Assembly: GCA_964017125.1 (NCBI GenBank)
Contig: OZ024902.1
Coordinates: 54,451,267-54,515,266 of the forward strand
DNA: 64,000 bases
Source of the DNA: Flabesymbios commensalis
Lineage: Eukaryota > Annelida > Polychaeta > Terebellida > Flabelligeridae
Direction of reading: 5' to 3'
Below the pieces are notes generated by a model. That model saw only the letters and a program-made list of their open reading frames with translations, was not told the DNA's origin and did not search any database. This document shows, piece by piece, positions 45,180-57,078 of the stretch. Position 1 is the stretch's first letter; each line of letters starts with the position of its first letter. The position numbers were made by a program, and so were the translations under genes.

Positions 45180-46520
45180 GCGATTTTTGTCCTTTTTTGG
45201 GAAATCGATCGCATTACACATTTTCACCCACTGAACAGTCAGATTTTAAGCTATATCAACATATTTAATATCAATAAAAAACTACTGACACATGCTTTCA
45301 TGTGGATGCATACATCGTGTCCGATCTGTGACAAATGCACAATAGAGCTTTAAGCTGGTATTTTAACCCTAACTTTTACCTATTTTTCACAATTTTTCAG
45401 TAAATATTAAAAAAAACTTTTCTCTTAGCTGATTTGTGTATGGTGTTAATGTTTGGTTTTGATTCGAACCGGTTCTAGAACTATTGTTGACTTAAACTAA
45501 ACCCATGTGGAATGAAAATAATGAGTTATGTGAATATATAACTCACTTTTTTGGTTAAACGTAAAATTTGTCCGCTTTTCTTCAGGCTCGGGGAAATTGA
45601 CCATATCTCACATTATTTCCCACTGAGTAGTTAAATGTTGAGCTATGTCAATATATTTGATAGCAATAGAAAGCTACTGCCACAGGCCTTTACATTGATG
45701 TAAAATATTTTGTGTCTGGTCATTTATAAATGCACAATAGAGCTTTAAGTTGGTATTTTAAATCTTAATGTGACCTTTTTTCATACTTTTTTCAGTCAAT
45801 AGTCAAAATACTTTTCTATCAGGTGATTTTTGTATGGTAAACATGTTTAGTTTTGATTGAAACATGTTCTAAAACTATTGTTGGCTTAAAATAAACCCAT
45901 TTGGAATAAAAAATAATGAGTTACTGTATTTAGACTGTATTTAGCAGTTTTGCTCAATTTTAAGCTATATCAATATATTTCATATCAATAGAAAGTTACT
46001 GGCACAGGCCTTTACATTGATATAAAATATTTTGTGACTAATCATTGACAAATACACCAGAGAGCTTTAAGTTGGTTCTTTAACAGTTATTTTCACCTAT
46101 TTTTTCGGTAAAAAGTCATAATACGTTTCTCTCAGCTCCTTTTTGTATTATAATAAATGCTTAGTTCTAATTCAAGCATGTTCTAGAACTATTGTTGACC
46201 TAAAATAAACCCATTTGGAATAATAAATAATTAGCTATTTGAATATATTACACACTGTTTTGGTCGGATGTAAAATTTGGTCACTTTGGTCACTTTTCTT
46301 CCAGCTCGGGAAAATTGAATGTGCTTCACATTTTTGCCCAAATTAAAAAAATGTACCATCATCTTTGATATCAGTTGAAAGTCACTAATAAGGGTTTTAA
46401 CGTGGATACATAATATGTTATTTCTGCTAAATACGAAATGTACAACCAAGCGCTAGGTTTGTATTTTATCCCTCCATTTGCACAATTTCCAACGTTTTTT
46501 TAGTGAATACCAGCAGGACT
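45180..46520. repeat. Diverged tandem repeat, units about 320-390 bp
   Basis: About four units. Landmarks 'agctatatcaatatattt', 'aatgcacaatagagctttaa' and 'ctattgttgacctaaaataa' recur at about 45250, 45637 and 45959, with a weaker match near 46350. Confidence 0.8.
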
Positions 46521-46589
46521 TCTCGCTCATGTTAACTTTATATGGTATAAATTTTTCTTATTACTTTTACATTCTCTTGAGCCATTTTT

Positions 46590-47325
46590 CAAAAGTTATC
46601 TTGACCACCGAAGAAGTGATCACAGCCACTTTAAAAGTTATCTAAGCAATTACAAAAGTCATGTTGACCACTGAAGAAGTAATTACAACCACTTTAAAAG
46701 TTATCTCAGCCACTACAAAAGTTATCTTGGCCACCCAAGAAGTGATCATTGCAACTTTAAAAGTTATCTCAGTCACTACAGTAGTGATCTTGGCCACTGA
46801 AAAATGACCACAGCCACTTTAAAAGTTATCTCAGCCACTACACATTGATCTTGGTCACCAAAGAAGTGATAACAGCGACTTTAAAAGTTATTTCAGCCAC
46901 TACAAAAGTGATCTTGGCCACTGAACAAATGATCACATCGATTTTAAAGTTATCTCAGCCACTACAAATGTGATCTTAGCCACTAAAAACTGGTGTCAGC
47001 CACTTTAAAAGTTATCTAAGCCACTAGAAAGTGATCTGGGCCACTGAAGAAATGACCACAGCCACTTTAAAAATTATCTAAACTACTACAAAGGTGATCT
47101 TGACCACTGAAGAAGTGATTACAATAACTTTAAAAGTTTTCTCAGCCACTACAAAAGTGCTTTTGTCATTGAAGAAGTAATCACAGCCACTTGAAAAGGT
47201 ATCTCAGCCACTATAAAAACGATCTTGGTCACTTAAAATGAGCTTACAGTGCCACTACAACAGTGATCTTGGCCACTGAAGAAGTTTTCTCAGCCACTTT
47301 AAAATGTATTTCAGCCACTACAAAA
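46590..47325. repeat. 63-bp tandem repeat, about 11-12 units
   Basis: The unit joins 'actttaaaagttatctcagc', 'cactacaaaagtgatcttgg' and 'ccactgaagaagtgatcaca'. Units differ by small indels. Confidence 0.92.
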
Positions 47326-47519
47326 TAATTCCCAGTCGTTCTTCTGGATTTATTCAGGACTTTCTAGATCACTATGTATGAATCGATGTCGGTTCAATGA
47401 TGTGTACGTCGGGTGAAGCATCATTCATTGTATGAGTAGACTGAAATACGCACAGTGTGTCTAGGCTGGGTCGCCCTATTAACCCTTTAAATGCTAGATT
47501 TGCTAATAAAATTGTATTT

Positions 47520-47765
47520 GCCTAATGCTATTTCAATGCAGGACCAGTCTTACGGACCGATGCCCACCATTGAACCAACCTTGAGTGTTTACTATGGACA
47601 TTAATAACCTTTTGAGTGCCACACTTGACAATTAAATTAACAGTTGTAATTACATCAAACATGAAACGTCGACCCAATGTTGTTGTTTTATGGGCCTGCA
47701 TAGCAGACAATGATACAGCCTTAAACCAACAGAGAGTCAAGTCAATGTGTTCACTGGGTACACTG
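47520..47765. mobile_element. P1-like palindromic MITE, decayed
   Basis: Paired text such as 'ccaaccttgagtgtttacta' and 'gtcaatgtgttcactgggta' surrounds a disrupted palindrome. Weak. Confidence 0.4.
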
Positions 47766-47849
47766 AATGTGCTTCCATTTGAAAAAAAAACAAAGATCTA
47801 ACTATTCAAAAGTACAAAAGCCCAGTGCGCAAGCCTTTTAAAGTAGGTA

Positions 47850-48350
47850 AATACTACAAAACAAATACGCAAGTGCGCAACTACTTGCGCAAGTGCATAC
47901 GTGCGCAAGTGCGCAAGTACTTGCTGAAGTGCTTATGTAGTTGCGCAAGTGCGTACATGTGCAAGTGCACTAGTACGCAAGTGTGTAAGTACTTGCGCAA
48001 GTGCGTAGGTGCACAAGTATTTGCTTTAGAGCGTTAGTGCACAATTAGTTGCACAAGTGCGCAAGTGCTACAACAAGTACTTGCGCAAGTAAGCACGTGC
48101 GAAAGTACATGCAAAAGTACTCGAATGCGCAAGTAAGCAAGTGCTTGCGTAAACACATGCGCAAGTGTGCAAGTAGGCAAGTGCGCAAGTACATGCGCAA
48201 ATGCGTGAATGCGCAAGTGCGTGAGTGTGCAAGCGTGCGAGTACTTGCAAAAGTGGTTGCGCAAGTGCGTAAGTGCTCAAGTGGTTGCGCAAGTGCGTAA
48301 ATGCTCAAGTACTTGCGAGAGTACGCAAGTGAGCAAGTGAGTAAGTAAAT
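47850..48350. repeat. Degenerate GCGCAAGTAC array
   Basis: About 500 bp of 8-10 bp words (GCGCAAGTGC, TACTTGCGCAAG). Many words are self-complementary, so the array can read alike on both strands. Open frames of C/A/S/K or L/A/H/T runs on both strands are artefacts. Confidence 0.93.
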
Positions 48351-48841
48351 GGCCGACAAATAATTTATAAAACCTAGTTCAAACATTATTGTAACTTGAC
48401 AAGCCACAATTCCCTTCTAGTTTAAAATGGATTAACAATGTACATGCATCAGCATTCCAAATCGTAGGCCCTATATCCAGGCAACGGTGTTGTCTTGACG
48501 TGGGTAAGAGGTCGGGACTCGCTGTGCAGGTCACTGTTCCTTGCAAAATCACATAGGCCCTAGTTCATGCTGTAAAATACTTTCGAAAATTGTATAACGC
48601 ACTTGTAGCATCAATCACACAAATACACGACATTTATCTGTATTTGATATGATACATTACTGGAGGTAAAAATTGTTTAATACCGTTATCTATACCCACT
48701 ATAAGCTTAGTCAGTAAAATTATTTAAATCATTTGCCTATTGATACACGGCTTGGTCGTTCCTTGCCACAGCACAATCACTTTGACGGTACAAAAGTGGT
48801 CAATCTAGCATCAAGCCCTATCACTTGCCTTCCTTCATATT

Positions 48842-49258
48842 TTGACAGCTGTGTATAACATATTGTATAAGTGTAAAATCAGTTCTGCTTCACTCACCTC
48901 TTTCGCTGTTCATGAGGTCATCGCTGTATCGTTGCTGTGCCACACTGCACCCCTTCAAAGTGGCGTGGTATGTCGACCAGTGACAGTAAATAAAACACAT
49001 GCGGCCCAAAACAAATCAGAATTTGTCCACTGCCAACCCGAGGGTATGTCAATATTCAGCTGTTGGTATATGTTCTTCCAGCAAAGGTGGCGGAATACAA
49101 CAAGAGGTGAACACAATTGGTTTCCACGTGCCCACTTGGTTCCACCAGAGTGGACATGCAGCTATAACAAGCCGGTACGTGGCGAGGAGTCAAAACCAGA
49201 AAACGCGATAGGGCCTACGGTAAACCAATGCCGATTTAATGTTGGGCCGACGTCGTAG
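48842..49258 (+). other. 138-codon open frame, no recognised domain
   Basis: Plus-strand frame with several Cys and Trp (for example HLVPPEWTCSYNKP). Its last 15 or so codons are inside a P1 MITE, which argues against a conserved gene end. No splice or promoter signals were identified. Probably fortuitous. Confidence 0.15.
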
Positions 49259-49312
49259 ACGGCGGCCAACATTAAATCGGCATTGGTTTAATGTATCGTG
49301 TTTGCTGGGAAC
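49214..49312. mobile_element. Palindromic MITE, P1 type
   Basis: Long arms 'aaccaatgccgatttaatgt' and 'ttaaatcggcattggtttaa' flank CCGACGTCGTAGACGGCGG. Right end GTATCGTGTTTGCTGGGA. Confidence 0.85.
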
Positions 49313-49574
49313 CCGTCACAGGCGCCGCCCGCCCGGCACTGACACAGTGACACAGTTGATCGACCTCGACGCGCAGCAAGTATCAAACTCTGCTAGTAGA
49401 TTCATCCATAGAGGAAGAGCTGACCACCCACCAACCATACACTAACAGGTGCGATATCAAGGTTGGAAGCCCCACTGAGTGTTTTCTTTCTGACCCAATG
49501 ATCGAGCTGGTTTTTGACGCGGATCTCACGATCTCCCCATGGCGATGATGCGTCACCCCGTGAACCTATTATCA

Positions 49575-49683
49575 TACAGTAACACGATACACCGACCCAA
49601 TGTTGGTTCAATGCTGGGCCAGCGTCGCAGACAATGGACCAACATTGAATCAACATTGGGTCGTTCTATCTTGTTGACAGGGA
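49575..49683. mobile_element. Palindromic MITE, P1 type
   Basis: Arms 'gacccaatgttggttcaatg' and 'ttgaatcaacattgggtc', centre CCAGCGTCGCAGACAATGG. The outer ends are diverged from CCAGCAAACAC. Confidence 0.8.
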
Positions 49684-50029
49684 TAGGACTGAGGCAAACC
49701 GGTGTTTGCCAACACCCACCCGACACACATATGCACGATTTTATTGTTTGCATGTTCAAGTTAACATGGGCGGCAATTGCCAAACAACAAAACAATATCT
49801 GATTAATAAGTTCTTTATACAATTTTAATATTTGAATAACTAGAAGGCGGAACCTAATCATTGTATACGTATATAGTTTTATTCGCTGTGAAACAAACTT
49901 TCATGATTACTAAATTCGATTTTTTAAATGTTGACGACCGATGGTTAATTTATCATTAAAATGAAAGGATAACAATTCCCCATGAACTGCTGTTATTTTT
50001 TGCTGAAAAGTCATTGTAGCGGCTTGAAT

Positions 50030-50135
50030 GAAATTCCTCAACTACAACAGAATCATCTCACCATCCTCAGGAGGTTCTCCTGGCCCAGTTTAGCCTATAT
50101 GTGCACAAAGGTGGCCTAAAGCCCGATTCATTTCA
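50030..50135 (+). mobile_element. SINE 3' fragment
   Basis: 'atcatctcaccatcctcagg', 'aggttctcctggcccagttt' and 'ggtggcctaaagcccgattc' match the tail of the SINE at 54.4 kb, in the opposite orientation. The tRNA-like heads are absent. Confidence 0.8.
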
Positions 50136-50308
50136 TTTTTACAACATTTCGAATGTACAATCACCACATGTTTTGCTGTCACAGAAATGTCAAATCTTCC
50201 ATTCTAATGCCATGTCTAATTTAACATTGTGCTACATCAGTATAAAATATAATATAACTACAGACTCCTGAAAGTCCATCATATCTGTCTACAACCGGTC
50301 GTTCACAC

Positions 50309-50411
50309 CAGCCCAGCACACACAAAACATTTGTATAACCTTTATACAAAGTCGGCCCAACGTCTTCAACTTTTTATAAATGTTATACGAATGTTTTATG
50401 GGAGGTGGGCC
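50309..50411. mobile_element. Palindromic MITE, P2 type, asymmetric
   Basis: Left end GCCCAGCACACACAAAACAT; the centre of the right arm is partly deleted ('cttcaactttttataaatg'). Confidence 0.7.
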
Positions 50412-50522
50412 CAGAGAAAAGTTATTGTCGAGAATTCTGTGCATCGTTATAACTCCAGTGCACTTGAGGCCTTTATATTGCAGGGATATTACCTGGTAGT
50501 TATATCGCTCAGCAAACAATAT

Positions 50523-50632
50523 CCCAGTACAAACAAAACATTTATATCACATTTGTACAATGTCAGAACAACGTCGAAGACGTTGGGCTGACGTTGTACA
50601 AATGTTATATAAATGTTTTGTGTTCGCTGGGC
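50523..50632. mobile_element. Palindromic MITE, P2 type
   Basis: Ends CCCAGTACAAACAAAACATT and TTTTGTGTTCGCTGGG, with the intact centre CAACGTCGAAGACGTTG. Confidence 0.85.
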
Positions 50633-51009
50633 TGTACACGTCGGCCCAACGATGGTTCAAAAAGGAGCCAGCGTCAACACATTCTGCCCTCTATTGTGTG
50701 AACGTCGGGTCAATATATCGCGAAGTTACTTTCATTATAGTAAACATACTTGATTTTTTATTTGATTTACTTCAGTAAAACGGTACAGTAAAATACAAGA
50801 TCATTATAATCAGAGCCACAGGGATAAAAACTATATAAAGGGTCTGCTGGCTCTTATTTCCATATATAGCGGTCCCTCTAACGTATTAATTAGACCAGTT
50901 AGCAACTGGTAAGGTTTTACAGATTTTGTTTTTCTTTTTACATGGCATGTACTTGTAAAAAGTTTATATAAAATATGCACATTTTCTCTGACTATAACAC
51001 ACAGCCTCA

Positions 51010-54000
51010 ATGAGGCTTTCTAGATCTGCTACTTAAATATTTTGCTTGTAGGTATAATCCTGATATAACCTGCAAATTCATACAGAAGTTTATATTTTGA
51101 TTGATTTGTCTTCCGAAGAGGCTAGAGTAATCATTTCCACCGGGAGTACTAGATTTCACCCGGTGGCAATTTTCTAATTTGCATATTTCCAAGATGGCCG
51201 CCAATCGCCAGGCTTAAATCTATAAAATGACATATATCTGGGCCTACTTGTTAAAATTAATGATCTTGGAGTCGATTTCTATCAAACCAAATGACATAGG
51301 TATACTTATGACATTTTAAAATTATTTCGAAGTCAAGGGCAAAGGTCAAGGCCACTGTATCGGTCTGATAAGGTTAAAAAAGGCATCAAATGTGGCGCAT
51401 GACCGAATTTAACCCAACCAAAACAACATTTATTTAACCCCTTCAGGTCTAACATGACAGGTGCACCCGTCATGTATTAGTGCAACCTATGGACTAGCAT
51501 GACGGTTATACCAGCATACTTTCAAAGTCATACTTGCAAAGTAGCCTGAACATGGTAATTATACGCGGAGATCTACAATGCATAGTGGGGCAGTTATAAG
51601 CGGGGGTTTTTTCTGGGGAATTTTTCAAATCCGGATACAAGCATCAAAATGTCAAAATGGCATAAAAACTTTTTTTTGGAAAAAAACTTTAGCCGATCAA
51701 AATGTCAAGATGGCCGCCATTTTTCAGGATGGCCGCCATTTTGAGTATCAAAATATACGTTTTCGAATAAAACACCAGATAATTGTCATAATTGAATGAT
51801 CTTGGTGTCAAATCATATGTTTTTGGATATGAGGAATCTGAATTTTTATTTTGCGAAACCGAATATTTAAGATGGCGACCTTTTTTCAAGATGGCTGCCT
51901 TTTCCAGCATTGAAATCACTTTTCGGAGTAGTTTTGCTACAACTTTCGCGGCAGTTGCAGAATAGGGCTATGTAGTAGATGTAGTACCTGTGTTTTATGA
52001 GTCATCTATTGGATAGATTTCTGGAACTGGTCATTGCAATGGAACCTGGTCTTGGTGAAATACAAGCTCTTGGAGATTGATTGATTATGCTCGGCACAGG
52101 AATAATGTCATGGCACAACCAGGGCACACTGGTGTGCTGTGGGACTCAGCATGGGGTTTAGCATCAGCTCTAAACTTAGTGTCAGAAATGCTGTCTAAAG
52201 AGCCCGGATCTGTCAGCTAAACTACTTAGATTAGATGTTGTTAGATGTCCGCGTCTGAATAGACAAGGTGTGATAGAGAGCAGAGCCTGAAGGTGGTAAA
52301 AGGATGACCTTGATTGAACTGTCCATAAAGATGGCCAAAAGTGCACCAGCGAAAACGTGTACATTCCACACTGACTGGAAGAAGTGCTGTATTTTTCAAA
52401 AGGAGAAAAATGAAGATCTCACCCAGAGGCCTACTAATTCTCCTGAGTATCACTATGGCTGTTATACCATGACTGCGACGAACATGCAGTACTTCTCTTC
52501 TTCTATGCCCTCGGGGTCCTTTGTTCTGGATCATACAAAGCATAAAAAAGGCAGAGGAGCACTGAGGAGTAATAATGCACTAGCAGCGGCAGATGTACAA
52601 ATAACAGGGTGCAGCTCTTTGTAAAGGCTATCCTGACTAGGCCTACTACGGCGAGACTGAAAACACTGAGGAAGCTCTCGAGGTCGAATCGTGGTGTGAG
52701 TCTCACACCACGAGTTTGTGACTCTCCATTGGGCCACAGATGTGCAGGCGCATTCACGCTTTCACCAATCACGGGATTTGATGTCCTGTCTACCATCTGC
52801 GACAAAGGAAAGAAGATGTGATGCATGTGATGAGATAACTGAGTTATTCCACAAATTAAGTCAGTCCCCATCAACAGTAATTGACGATGACATGGAGATC
52901 TTATGTAGGTTCGTGTCCGAATGTATTACAGATCCAGCACAGCTGAGTGCGTCGATGATGCAAGACTGGACATGTTTGCAAGGTGCTGTCACCGGACGGG
53001 CATCATAAGGAGTCAACAGTATTCCAGCCAGACATAACATGTTCTGCAGACTGGGTACGGACGAAGAAGTATTTAGCAGATCTTCTGGAGAGACCTTCCA
53101 CTATTGCGGGCAGATGCCAGTAGCTGACTAAATGTGGCTACAAGTCAGAATGTCATGGGTACACGATGTAAGTGACACCGCTTTGATCTGGCTTGCACAA
53201 CACTATGCAGTTGCAGGTGTGAGGTTGAGTCGCACTTCAAGGGCAATTATTACCAGGGTTGACGTTGAGATCTTGTAATCTGACTGAAACGGTACATCAA
53301 ATGTTCATTACTGTATTACAGTAAATTACTTCCAAGAAGGTTTTTCAAAGTATGCCTAGTCTATGCTACTTCTGCCTGAGATCGAGACTATATTTCATGC
53401 TAACCAACATGATGTATTTTAACTCTTTGTCTCATATTTTGTAAAATAAGCTTTTACGGAATTCCGGAGGTCGAAATTCAGACTCTACATGGTCAAGACT
53501 GTATTATTTGATACCAAGATCATTAAAATCGCACAACAAAGTGATTTTCATGCTGGAATTGCAGCCATCTTGAAAAATGGCCGCCATCACTTTCTAGAAT
53601 ATTGTTGTGCATAAATCGAGCAGACAGTTTTCACCAATATGTTTTTTTTGCGCTTTCAGCTTCGGTGATTTTGTGAATAATCGTAATCAGAGAATAGGTC
53701 ACGAGTCACACGAGATGCCTTTTCTAACCTTACCAGAGCCATAAAATGGCCTTGATTTTTGACCTTGACCTCCAATAAATTCTTCTAATGTCATAAATGT
53801 ACTGATGGCTTTTGGTTTGATGGAAATCGACTCAATTATCATAAAATTTGAACAAATATGCGCAGAGATATGCCATTTTTAGATTTGAGTTTTGCGATTG
53901 GCGGCCATTTTGGAAATGATGACTCTAGCCTCTGCTGAACACAAATCAATCAAAATATAAACTTCTGTATGAATTTCCAGGTTAGGGTAAACTTTGCCAA

Positions 54001-54020
54001 TATTCTGCCTGACTATTTAT
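51010..54020 (+). mobile_element. 3-kb long-TIR element, second XPG-like/CXC carrier
   Basis: Left arm (about 51035-51930) and right arm (about 53440-54010) are inverted repeats. Shared landmarks include 'ttcatacagaagtttatatt', 'gaggctagagt', 'gatggccgccaatcgc', 'gagtcgatttc', 'atcaaacc' and 'tttttcaagatggctgc'. The arms are 500 bp or more, with internal rearrangement on the left. Between them lie plus-strand remnants of the same protein family as in the 15.7-21 kb element. Outer tips and target duplication are not resolved. Confidence 0.7.
52300..53280 (+). pseudogene. XPG-like/CXC protein remnant, second copy
   Basis: Segments in family order: HTDWKKCCIFQKEKNEDL (about 52360-52415), a treble-clef-like N-terminal cysteine region; then, after a large loss, ITGFDVLSTICDKGKK (about 52768-52815), where relatives would have TGCDxxS and GKGKK; then DACDEITELFHKLSQSP, DDARLDMFAR (about 52955), and a cysteine-rich end with KCGYKSECHG (about 53130) and LACTTLCSCRCEVE (about 53185-53230). 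The zinc-knuckle middle and the first acidic core (DTDVVVL) were not found. Frames change between segments. It is a shorter, more decayed relative of the gene at 17-20.4 kb and is likewise enclosed by inverted repeats. Confidence 0.65.
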
Positions 54021-54375
54021 TGTCTGTACAAATAATTCAATCGCTTATTTCCCATTTGCAGAATGTTTTCTACAATAGCACTTAATTATTTGCTCTAGAT
54101 CTCCACCCCGAGATACCCTCTGACAGTCGTTGGAATGAATACTTTATTCCAGCAAGAAATATTAAATTTTGAATGTTTTTGACAGCATAATTATGTTTGG
54201 GTCCAAATAGTTTTGCCTAGGTGAAGACAAATTGCTTGTTGTCAAACAACCAGTTGCTGAGACAACAAATTGTCCTCAATGGATTTTAGGTGTTTACCTG
54301 ATACTAAAGCCCTGTTCGATTCGCACTGATCTCAAAATAGTTTAATGATCCGGTTTGCTTCGGTTTGTATGCCCA
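54021..54375. other. Interval without recognised gene
   Basis: Nothing recognised between the long-TIR element and the SINE tail. Confidence 0.4.
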
Positions 54376-54747
54376 AAACGAACGCCATGAAATGATAACA
54401 GCATAGTTGCCATTACACTCAGTGTGCCTACGTGGTAAATGAAATGAATCGGGCTTTAGGCCACCTTTGTGCACATATAGGCTAAATTGGGCCAGGAGAA
54501 CCTCCTGAGGATGGTGAGATGATTGAGATGACACTGTCCTCCAGACACAGGATTCGAAATTCGAGCCCTGGCGGTCTGAGGCCGAGCACGCTACCTCTCG
54601 GTCACGGAGGCTCCCCACAATACTGACTTTCACACGTGGATGGGGAAGAAACATTTTTGTTTCTTTTAAACCGCCGAGACCGGGAACCGAACCCCGAACT
54701 CTGGCGTGAAAGGCAGCGGTGCTAACCACTACCCTAGGGCCCCCGCC
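54376..54747 (-). mobile_element. SINE with two tRNA-like heads
   Basis: On the minus strand, head 1 (about 54745-54673) has the A-box-like GTAGTGGTTAGCACC and the B-box-like GGGGTTCGGTTCCCGG. Head 2 (about 54617-54550) has GTGACCGAGAGGTAGCG and GGCTCGAATTTCGAATCC. A body follows with 'atctcaccatcctcaggagg' and 'ggtggcctaaagcccgattc', shared with copies at 50030 and 30718. A- and B-boxes are the internal RNA polymerase III promoter of tRNA-derived SINEs. Two heads could be a true dimer or one SINE inserted next to another. Confidence 0.7.
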
Positions 54748-55244
54748 CGCCTACGTGGTGGCAGTGTAAGTTGCCACCAGTTTGGAAATAGTTTGAGCCA
54801 AAGAAACCATCTGGTATGGCAATCCGATTCCAGATTCAAATTTACAGCCAATCTAAAAACAGTTTGAGCCAAAGAAACGCACAGTTTGGCAAAACGGTTT
54901 AAGATCCAACGAACAAACCTTCATGCAGGCAGGTTTGATGGTTTGTGCGATCAGGTTCTAGTTTAGATTGATCTGGGGCGAATCAAACGCTCTTGATTAG
55001 TAAACCGGTTTAAGATCGGTACGAATCGAGCGTGGCTTTACAGGGCAGAGCCATCAGCATAGAGTATTAGTTTGCAGGAGACAGATTATTCCATACATAT
55101 CATTGACGTACAGAAAAAAAAGTGGCCCCAGAATTTATACCTGTGATACTCCACAAGGAACAGCCCTGGGTTCAGAAAACATTACACAGGTCTATACATC
55201 GATAACCAATATCACACATGGTTAACCAGCAATCACACATGGTC
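54748..55244. other. Interval without recognised gene
   Basis: Repeated words 'agtttgagccaaagaaac' (54788, 54862) and 'cggtttaagatc' (54894, 55003) suggest a degraded short repeat. Text near 55045-55165 ('cagagccatcagcatagagt' and 'cctgtgatactccacaagga') resembles a minus-strand LINE RT remnant but is too short to call. Confidence 0.35.
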
Positions 55245-55356
55245 ACTCAGCAAATACGAGACGTTGAACTAATGTTGAATTAATGTTGGCCCATCGTCTG
55301 CGATTCTGGGCCAACAATAATTCAACATTGGTTCAGCGTCTCGTGTTTGCTGGGTA
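55245..55356. mobile_element. Palindromic MITE, P1 type
   Basis: Ends CTCAGCAAATACGAGACGTT and GTCTCGTGTTTGCTGGG, arms 'gttgaattaatgttggccca' and 'gggccaacaataattcaac'. Well preserved. Confidence 0.85.
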
Positions 55357-55794
55357 CTGATGTACAAATCCAACACCTTTGGAGAACCATGACAGCTCGA
55401 CGACTGAAACTGGTACGGTACGGTATGATGCGGCGCGGTGCGACGGGGTGTGCTACGGTACATCAACATGATGTAACGGTAAAAAGTACGGTAAACGGGT
55501 ATCGTAGACGGGTAGCGTATCGAATCGGATAGTATTCTGGCTGTTTTACCGTGGGTAAGGTATTAGGTGTTTGTATAGTAGAACTGATATCGATGTAATT
55601 AATAGAGCGTGTATACATGTCGCTGTATAAGCGATCGGTCACATTGGCTATTTTAGTGTAAAGTTTACGGTACATTCGATACTCTCATCGTGAGTGCGAA
55701 GTGTGATATGACAATGCCATATAGTGTCAATATGTACAGTGGGGCAGTCGACCGTAAACGGTTAATGCGACTGTCCTGAAACTACACCAGACTT

Positions 55795-55885
55795 CGCCCA
55801 ATTGGCTGAATGCTGGGTCAACATTATATGTGGCCATGGATTAACATTCAACCAACTCTGGGCCAATATCAACCGTTTGTTGGGT
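55795..55885. mobile_element. P1-like palindromic MITE, diverged
   Basis: 'gctgggtcaacattatatgt' with 'acattcaaccaactctgggc' and the right end 'ccgtttgttgggta'. The left terminus is poor. Confidence 0.6.
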
Positions 55886-56313
55886 ATATCTACAGAGAAA
55901 TGGCAGGGGGGGGGGGGAGGGGGGTGAATAACTACACAGAAATGAGCGCTGATAAAATTACTGAACAGAGTGGGTACAAAACGGGCCACATGTATAATAT
56001 TACTCATCGACAAATATATCCAGTTCCGGTTTAAGCGTAGAAATGACCATGGAGATGGGTCTACATATCACCACAAGTACTACAGACACTGTGTGGAGAC
56101 ACCTCACATTGACAAACAATCGATGTATTAATCCACTTGTCATTATTTATTTATTATTATTGACCGTCTTCCATGTTAACTTTGACATAAAGGTCATTTC
56201 ATTTCTTATATGTATATATATATATTTTGATGCGGTTATACTTTTCTGTTGTCATTATCCCACGAATTTGATCAGTTTGTTTCACAGAATATGTGAGCAC
56301 CAAGGAAAGATAT

Positions 56314-56381
56314 GATCGCAGTGAGATTCGAACCCGGTACCCCCAGTCAACCACTCTACCAATGAGCTAACCTGGGGCTGT
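56314..56381 (-). tRNA. tRNA-like sequence, probably SINE head or pseudo-tRNA
   Basis: The minus strand reads GGTTAGCTCATTGGTAGAGT (A-box/D-arm-like), then GGGTTCGAATCTCAC (B-box/T-loop-like). Acceptor, anticodon and T stems do not pair convincingly by eye, so a functional tRNA is unlikely. Confidence 0.35.
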
Positions 56382-56534
56382 GTCATAATATAGTATAACA
56401 TAGCAACACCGAATTTGTTGTTATATTTATTACATACATTATAGGAATTGTATATATACAGCTATATGAAAAAACTACTATTTTAATTTGGAAAACCATA
56501 ATAAATTTGAATAGTACGTCATACAAAAAATGTA

Positions 56535-56536
56535 TA

Positions 56537-56629
<93 letters not shown>

Positions 56630-56990
56630 ATGAATGAATGAATGAATGAATGAATGAATGAATGAATGAATGAATGAATGAATGAATGAATGAATGAATG
56701 AATGAATGAATGAATGAATGAATGAATGAATGAATGAATGAATGAATGAATGAATGAATGAATGAATGAATGAATGAATGAATGAATGAATGAATGAATG
56801 AATGAATGAATGAATGAATGAATGAAGGAATGAAGGAATGAAGGAATAAATGAATAAATGAATAAATGAATAAATGAATAAATGAATAAATGAATAAATG
56901 AATAAATGAATAAATGAATAAATGAATGAATGAATAAATGAATGAATGAATGAATGAATGAATAAATAAATGAATAAATGAATAAATAAA
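56535..56990. repeat. (AAAT)n/(GAAT)n tetranucleotide array
   Basis: About 90 bp of AAAT, then about 190 bp of GAAT, then alternating GAAT/AAAT. The segmented composition suggests successive expansions. FIHS/FIYL open frames on the minus strand are artefacts. Confidence 0.98.
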
Positions 56991-57078
56991 TATCATCCAA
57001 TCAGAAAACTAAAGTCAGTCTTCATCGCTGATTCGTTGAGAAATTATCACGTGTTGATACTTAAGCCTAAATTTTGAA

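Noticed and set aside
48034-48407. Overlapping open frames on both strands of 70-120 codons
   Set aside because: They follow the period of the GCGCAAGTAC array and have no domain content.
56314-56381. Functional tRNA gene
   Set aside because: A- and B-box-like words are present but the acceptor and T stems do not pair by eye. Kept only as a tRNA-like feature.
56383-57000. Open frames of FIHS/FIYL repeats
   Set aside because: Same cause: (AAAT)n/(GAAT)n array.
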